From positions 1 through 7,909 of the forward strand of contig CAIPRZ010000128.1 in NCBI GenBank assembly GCA_903867585.1: a DNA stretch of 7,909 nt. The letters are read 5' to 3'. The translations under genes were made by a program, and so were the position numbers. The stretch is from an uncultured Chlamydiae bacterium (GTDB lineage Bacteria > Chlamydiota > Chlamydiia > Chlamydiales > Rhabdochlamydiaceae). Below, piece by piece: positions 5,039 through 7,909 of this stretch (position 1 is the first letter of the stretch; the number at the start of each line of letters is the position of its first letter). Below the pieces are notes generated by a model, which was not told the origin of the DNA, ran no database searches, and saw only the letters and a program-made list of their open reading frames with translations.

Positions 5039-6408
5039 GTTTTTTTGAAGATCGCTTTCCTTTTCATGCTTTTTTATTTTCTCTATCCCAAGAGATTGAA
5101 AATAAAATCTCTGCCAATAATCCAAAGAAAAAACAGCAGATTTTTATTTTAGGTCCGGCTGTTAAAGCAAGTTTAGAAATCATAAAAAAGCTTATTGAAA
5201 AAAGCCCTGAAGCCTCTTTTTTTTGGATAACTCAAGAGGGGATAATAGAGGATTGTTTAGCTTATGATGAAATTTTCAAGCACCCCCATCTTCATCTATT
5301 TTCTTATAAAGATCCGATGATTTTAGCTTATGAATGTGCAATGATAGGGAAAGATCTTCATTTAGATTGGCTTCATTTAATAGAGCCCTCAAATGAATGG
5401 AAAGAATTTTCTAAAGTTCTTACTAATCATTATATTTTATATTCCTATGCTCAAAATGAAGCTCAAAATAGGGCTTATATCATAAGAAATATTCTTGCAA
5501 ATCTTGCTGATTCTAAACCCTGGAGACATCTCAATAAATCTCAAAATTATTTTAAAGATAAACCTCTACTTCTTGTAGGAGCTGGGAGTTCTTTAGATAA
5601 GTATCTGCCTCACATTAAAGAGAAAAACGACAAGCTTAATATAATGGCACTAGGTTCTAGTTTAGGGATTTTATTTGATGAGGGCATTAAGTGTGATATG
5701 GGGGTAATGGTCTGTCCAAACTCTACCTCTTTAGAAAGGCTTGAAAAAAAAGTCGATTCTAAAGTTCTTTTTACCACCCTTAGATGCCAAAGCAAGCTCT
5801 TTTTAGATTTTGAAAATACAAAAGTTGTCATTCCTCAATCAGCCCTTTCTAGATTTTCTTTTTTGCACCAAGAGCTAAAGCCCTGCCCTGTTATAAACAG
5901 TATGCCTGAAATGTCTTCAACCTCTTTAGCCCTCGGGTTAGCCGTGGCCCAGTATTTGGGTTTTAATCCTATTATTCTTGTAGGCGTTGACCTTGGTTAT
6001 AATCAAAAAAAATATGCTGGCAATATTGAATCAGATTGGGAAGAAGAAAGATTTTTACCTGAACTTGAAGTGTTAGAAATACAAGTGTCTAAAAGCTTGG
6101 CTTCTATGTATAGGTTAGGGGATGAAACTCTTGTAAAAGGTATTTTGCCAATAGATAGGGATCAATTAGATCTTTTTTTTGAAAAAGAGGATAAAATTGA
6201 TTCTTCAGAATGGGAAAAAGCATTTGAACTAAGGGACTTTTCTCAAAATAGTTATCTTGAGAAAATTAAAACGAGTTTTAAAACGTGCAAGGAAAAATGG
6301 GATCTTCCTTTAAGAGAGGTTCATTTAGAAGAGGAATTAGCTTATCAAGAGTTTCTTTGTGATCTTAACACCCTTGATGAGGTCTCATTTTTAGATTTTA
6401 GCTCTTAG
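5035..6408 (+). CDS. DUF115 / MptE-like (Maf family-related) protein, second copy
   Basis: This 457-residue protein has a clearer DUF115 core than its neighbour. PLLLVGAGSSL (177-187) matches the family's nucleotide-sugar-binding loop, IMALGSSLGILFDEGIKCD (203-221) the following segment, and SSTSLALGLAVAQYLGFNPI (294-313) with ILVGVDLGYNQKKYAGN the Maf-like G-DL-Y signature. The residues after DMGVMV are CPNS where the first copy has FDPN. The first 170 residues form a domain beginning with FILGPA; the last 120 are acidic and helical. It starts at the ATGA overlap with the MORN gene and has no Shine-Dalgarno of its own, so it depends on coupled translation. Its 3' end overlaps the opposite-strand regulator by 18 nt, and no hairpin terminator is visible there. 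A glycosyltransferase-type role is a family-based guess. Confidence 0.72.
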   Translation: MSFFEDRFPFHAFLFSLSQEIENKISANNPKKKQQIFILGPAVKASLEIIKKLIEKSPEASFFWITQEGIIEDCLAYDEIFKHPHLHLFSYKDPMILAYECAMIGKDLHLDWLHLIEPSNEWKEFSKVLTNHYILYSYAQNEAQNRAYIIRNILANLADSKPWRHLNKSQNYFKDKPLLLVGAGSSLDKYLPHIKEKNDKLNIMALGSSLGILFDEGIKCDMGVMVCPNSTSLERLEKKVDSKVLFTTLRCQSKLFLDFENTKVVIPQSALSRFSFLHQELKPCPVINSMPEMSSTSLALGLAVAQYLGFNPIILVGVDLGYNQKKYAGNIESDWEEERFLPELEVLEIQVSKSLASMYRLGDETLVKGILPIDRDQLDLFFEKEDKIDSSEWEKAFELRDFSQNSYLEKIKTSFKTCKEKWDLPLREVHLEEELAYQEFLCDLNTLDEVSFLDFSS

Positions 6409-7686
6409 TGTTTTAACGCTTAACCCTAAAAGCTCAGCGGCTTGTGTTTTATTCCCAGCTGTTTTTGCCAGTGCTTTAAGGATGGTCTTTTTTTCTAAAC
6501 TTTCAAGATTAAAAATCTCTTCTTCATCTAGCTGACTTAAAGAGGGGCCTTGATCTAGACGGATATCTGCTGCTTTTATTGTAGAGTGATTATGCAATAC
6601 CGCAGTTCTTTCGATGACATTAGAAAGCTCTCTAATATTTCCGGGCCAGTTGTAGTTTTGTAAAAGTTGTTCTGCGCAAGGGCTTAACGTAAAGCTTGGA
6701 GAATTATTTTTTTTGGCATACTTTCTTAAAAAAGTTAAAGCTAGGGGAATAATGTCTTCTTTTCTTTCTCTTAAAGGGGGAAGGTGAAGGGGAACCACAT
6801 TAAGCCTGTAATAGAGATCTTCGCGAAACTGCTTTGAGGAAACAGCCTCTTTTAAATTACGATTACTGGCTGCAATCAATCGGATATTAAGCTTAATCGT
6901 TTCAAGTCCACCTACTCTTTCAAACGATCTTTCTTGAATCACTCTTAAAAGTTTAGCCTGAAGATCAAGAGGTGTTTCAGAAATTTCATCAAAGAAAAAA
7001 GTTCCATGATTGGCATGTTCAAGTCTACCAATTTTTCTTTGCATAGCTCCTGTAAAAGCCCCTTTTTCAAATCCAAAAAGCTCTGATTCCATCAATTGAG
7101 GACTGATAGCTGCTGAATTTATAGCTACAAAAGGGTGATTTGAGCGAAATGACAGGGAATGGATCAATTGCGCAATCACCTCTTTACCAGTTCCTGATTC
7201 TCCAGTAATTAATACAGAACTTTGAGTTTTAGCAATTTTACCCACCTGTTCCATCAATATCTTCATCGTCGGGGAGGCAAAAATAAAATCTTCATTATCT
7301 AAAGAGGGTGTTTTCATAAGATCGGTTCTTAAAAGCTCAGCCCGTCGTAAAACTTTAAAATAGCTTTTTAAAAAAAAGATAAGCTTTTCTTTTTCATTTA
7401 AAGAAATTAATCCTAAAAATCCTTTTTCAAACGGACAAATATCTATATCCTGTCTTTTTGAAATCAGTAAACCGTTTAAAGAAGGGCTTTTTTTTATTTT
7501 ATCGATAAATGGAGAGAAGATAGCAGGATCTGATTCCACAAGAACAAGACTAAAATGGGAGTCATCAAGAAGCTTGAGGGCAAAACTTTGGTCTGATGTA
7601 CTAGTGACTTCAAACCCAAATTGATGTAAAAGAGGACATAACTCTTTTGAATCAGGGGTGTTTAGGCACATGAGTAATTTGCTCAA
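6391..7686 (-). CDS. NtrC/AtoC-family sigma-54 activator with a degenerate receiver domain
   Basis: Bacterial enhancer-binding proteins use ATP to open sigma-54 promoters. The AAA+ domain is complete: Walker A GESGTGKE (162-169), the sigma-54 contact loop GAFTGA (209-214), Walker B GTFFFDEI (228-235), sensor ASNRN, arginine-finger segment FREDLYYRL and WPGNIREL (347-354). A Fis-type helix-turn-helix follows, AGNKTQAAELLGLSVKTLRA, and ends at once after RAKI, a few residues shorter than usual. The N-terminal 110 residues fold like a receiver, but the acidic pair after the first strand is replaced (LMCLNTPD) and the phosphorylated Asp position is Glu51 (SLVLVES). Phosphorylation control is therefore doubtful. 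TTG 7686 is preferred as the start because AAAGGAG lies 6 nt upstream; ATG 7710 would add 8 residues but has no Shine-Dalgarno. No histidine kinase is visible in the window. It is an AtoC/CtcC counterpart by family and context, not proven orthologous. Confidence 0.88.
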   Translation of the reverse strand: MSKLLMCLNTPDSKELCPLLHQFGFEVTSTSDQSFALKLLDDSHFSLVLVESDPAIFSPFIDKIKKSPSLNGLLISKRQDIDICPFEKGFLGLISLNEKEKLIFFLKSYFKVLRRAELLRTDLMKTPSLDNEDFIFASPTMKILMEQVGKIAKTQSSVLITGESGTGKEVIAQLIHSLSFRSNHPFVAINSAAISPQLMESELFGFEKGAFTGAMQRKIGRLEHANHGTFFFDEISETPLDLQAKLLRVIQERSFERVGGLETIKLNIRLIAASNRNLKEAVSSKQFREDLYYRLNVVPLHLPPLRERKEDIIPLALTFLRKYAKKNNSPSFTLSPCAEQLLQNYNWPGNIRELSNVIERTAVLHNHSTIKAADIRLDQGPSLSQLDEEEIFNLESLEKKTILKALAKTAGNKTQAAELLGLSVKTLRAKI

Positions 7687-7909
7687 AATAGGCTCCTTTA
7701 ATATTTCCATCTATTATTTAGATAATTACAAAAAATTATCAATTAATGTAATTATAATTTGTTTAATTGCGTTTTTATTTAGCTGCGAAGCTTCTGAAAA
7801 AGCAGAAAAACAGCGACTAGATATGACTTATAAATCTGTGTCTGTTATCCCATCTTCCCAAGAAGAATCGGAGTTTTTTGAGACCTGTTATGACAAACAA
7901 CCCTCTCCC
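7670..7909 (+). CDS. Putative lipoprotein, N-terminal part (runs off the window)
   Basis: An open frame runs from ATG 7670 to the window end without a stop (80 codons). It contains a basic patch (NYKKL), a hydrophobic run (INVIIICLIAFLFS) and Cys39, so LFSC looks like a lipobox for lipoprotein signal peptidase, with Phe at -2 slightly off consensus. After it comes a hydrophilic chain (EASEKAEKQRLDM, then SSQEESEFFETCYD), typical of the tether of a surface lipoprotein. The start is unsure: the only ordinary in-frame start codons upstream of the hydrophobic run are ATG 7670 and TTG 7679, both inside the divergent regulator gene, which gives an unusually long n-region of more than 20 residues. 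A rare start codon nearer the signal is possible. I do not recognise the protein family. Confidence 0.5.
   Translation, partial: MSNLLKIGSFNISIYYLDNYKKLSINVIIICLIAFLFSCEASEKAEKQRLDMTYKSVSVIPSSQEESEFFETCYDKQPSP
7693..7699 (-). promoter_or_regulatory. Ribosome binding site that favours a TTG start for the sigma-54 activator
   Basis: On the minus strand AAAGGAG is followed after 6 nt by TTG (7686-7684), and then by Ser-Lys-Leu-Leu, the normal beginning of a receiver domain. It is the strongest Shine-Dalgarno I noticed in the window, and it lies inside the reading frame that begins at the upstream ATG (7710). Confidence 0.65.
7722..7755. repeat. Perfect 9-bp inverted repeat between divergent genes
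   Basis: ATAATTACA (7722-7730) is repeated in inverted form as TGTAATTAT (7747-7755) with 16 nt between. The centres are 25 bp apart, about two and a half helical turns. It lies just upstream of the sigma-54 activator and could be an operator. The surroundings are very AT-rich, so chance is a serious alternative, and it would fall inside the lipoprotein signal sequence. Confidence 0.4.

Noticed and set aside
5610..5831. Minus-strand frame inside the second DUF115 gene
   Set aside because: Opposite-strand shadow over the conserved core of that gene.

Overview
This is an AT-rich, gene-dense bacterial segment. It most resembles an environmental (amoeba- or arthropod-associated) member of the Chlamydiae. 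The case rests on low GC, a recO and an AtoC/NtrC-type sigma-54 activator close together (from memory, Chlamydia trachomatis also has atoC and recO almost adjacent), and DUF115 and MORN_2 proteins of a kind I associate with environmental chlamydiae. The phylum assignment is an inference (about 0.7); I cannot name a genus.

Layout. Positions 1-484 hold decayed genes: the start of a Ski2-like helicase breaks off before motif II and is joined, in another frame, to the tail of an apparently unrelated gene that looks like the end of a papain-fold cysteine peptidase. Next come a tRNA-Leu(GAG) and a strong bidirectional hairpin terminator that overlaps the stop codon of recO, which is read leftward. 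A tRNA-Arg(TCG) with a good promoter sits just upstream of an RlmN/Cfr-like radical SAM gene and may share its transcript.

A rightward cluster follows: a ribosome hibernation factor (hpf), a small stand-alone HsdR-N-type PD-(D/E)xK protein, a first DUF115 (MptE/Maf-like) protein, a MORN_2 repeat protein and a second DUF115 protein. From the HsdR-N gene to the second DUF115 gene neighbours overlap by 35, 14 and 4 nt, so these four are almost certainly one operon with coupled translation. The role is unknown, but Maf-like proteins elsewhere attach nonulosonic acid sugars to proteins. At the right end a leftward sigma-54 activator overlaps the operon's end by 18 nt, and a rightward lipoprotein-like gene runs off the window.

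The most striking observation is in hpf. A TAA stop interrupts the gene, yet the whole C-terminal ribosome-dimerisation domain continues in the same reading frame after it, aligns without gaps to long HPF, and ends at its own stop inside the next gene. This is a fresh nonsense mutation, a sequence error or stop-codon readthrough. Other points of interest are the DUF115-MORN-DUF115 operon in a lineage thought to lack flagella, the sigma-54 activator whose receiver domain has lost its acidic pocket and carries Glu at the phosphorylation site, and the divergent RlmN-like enzyme.
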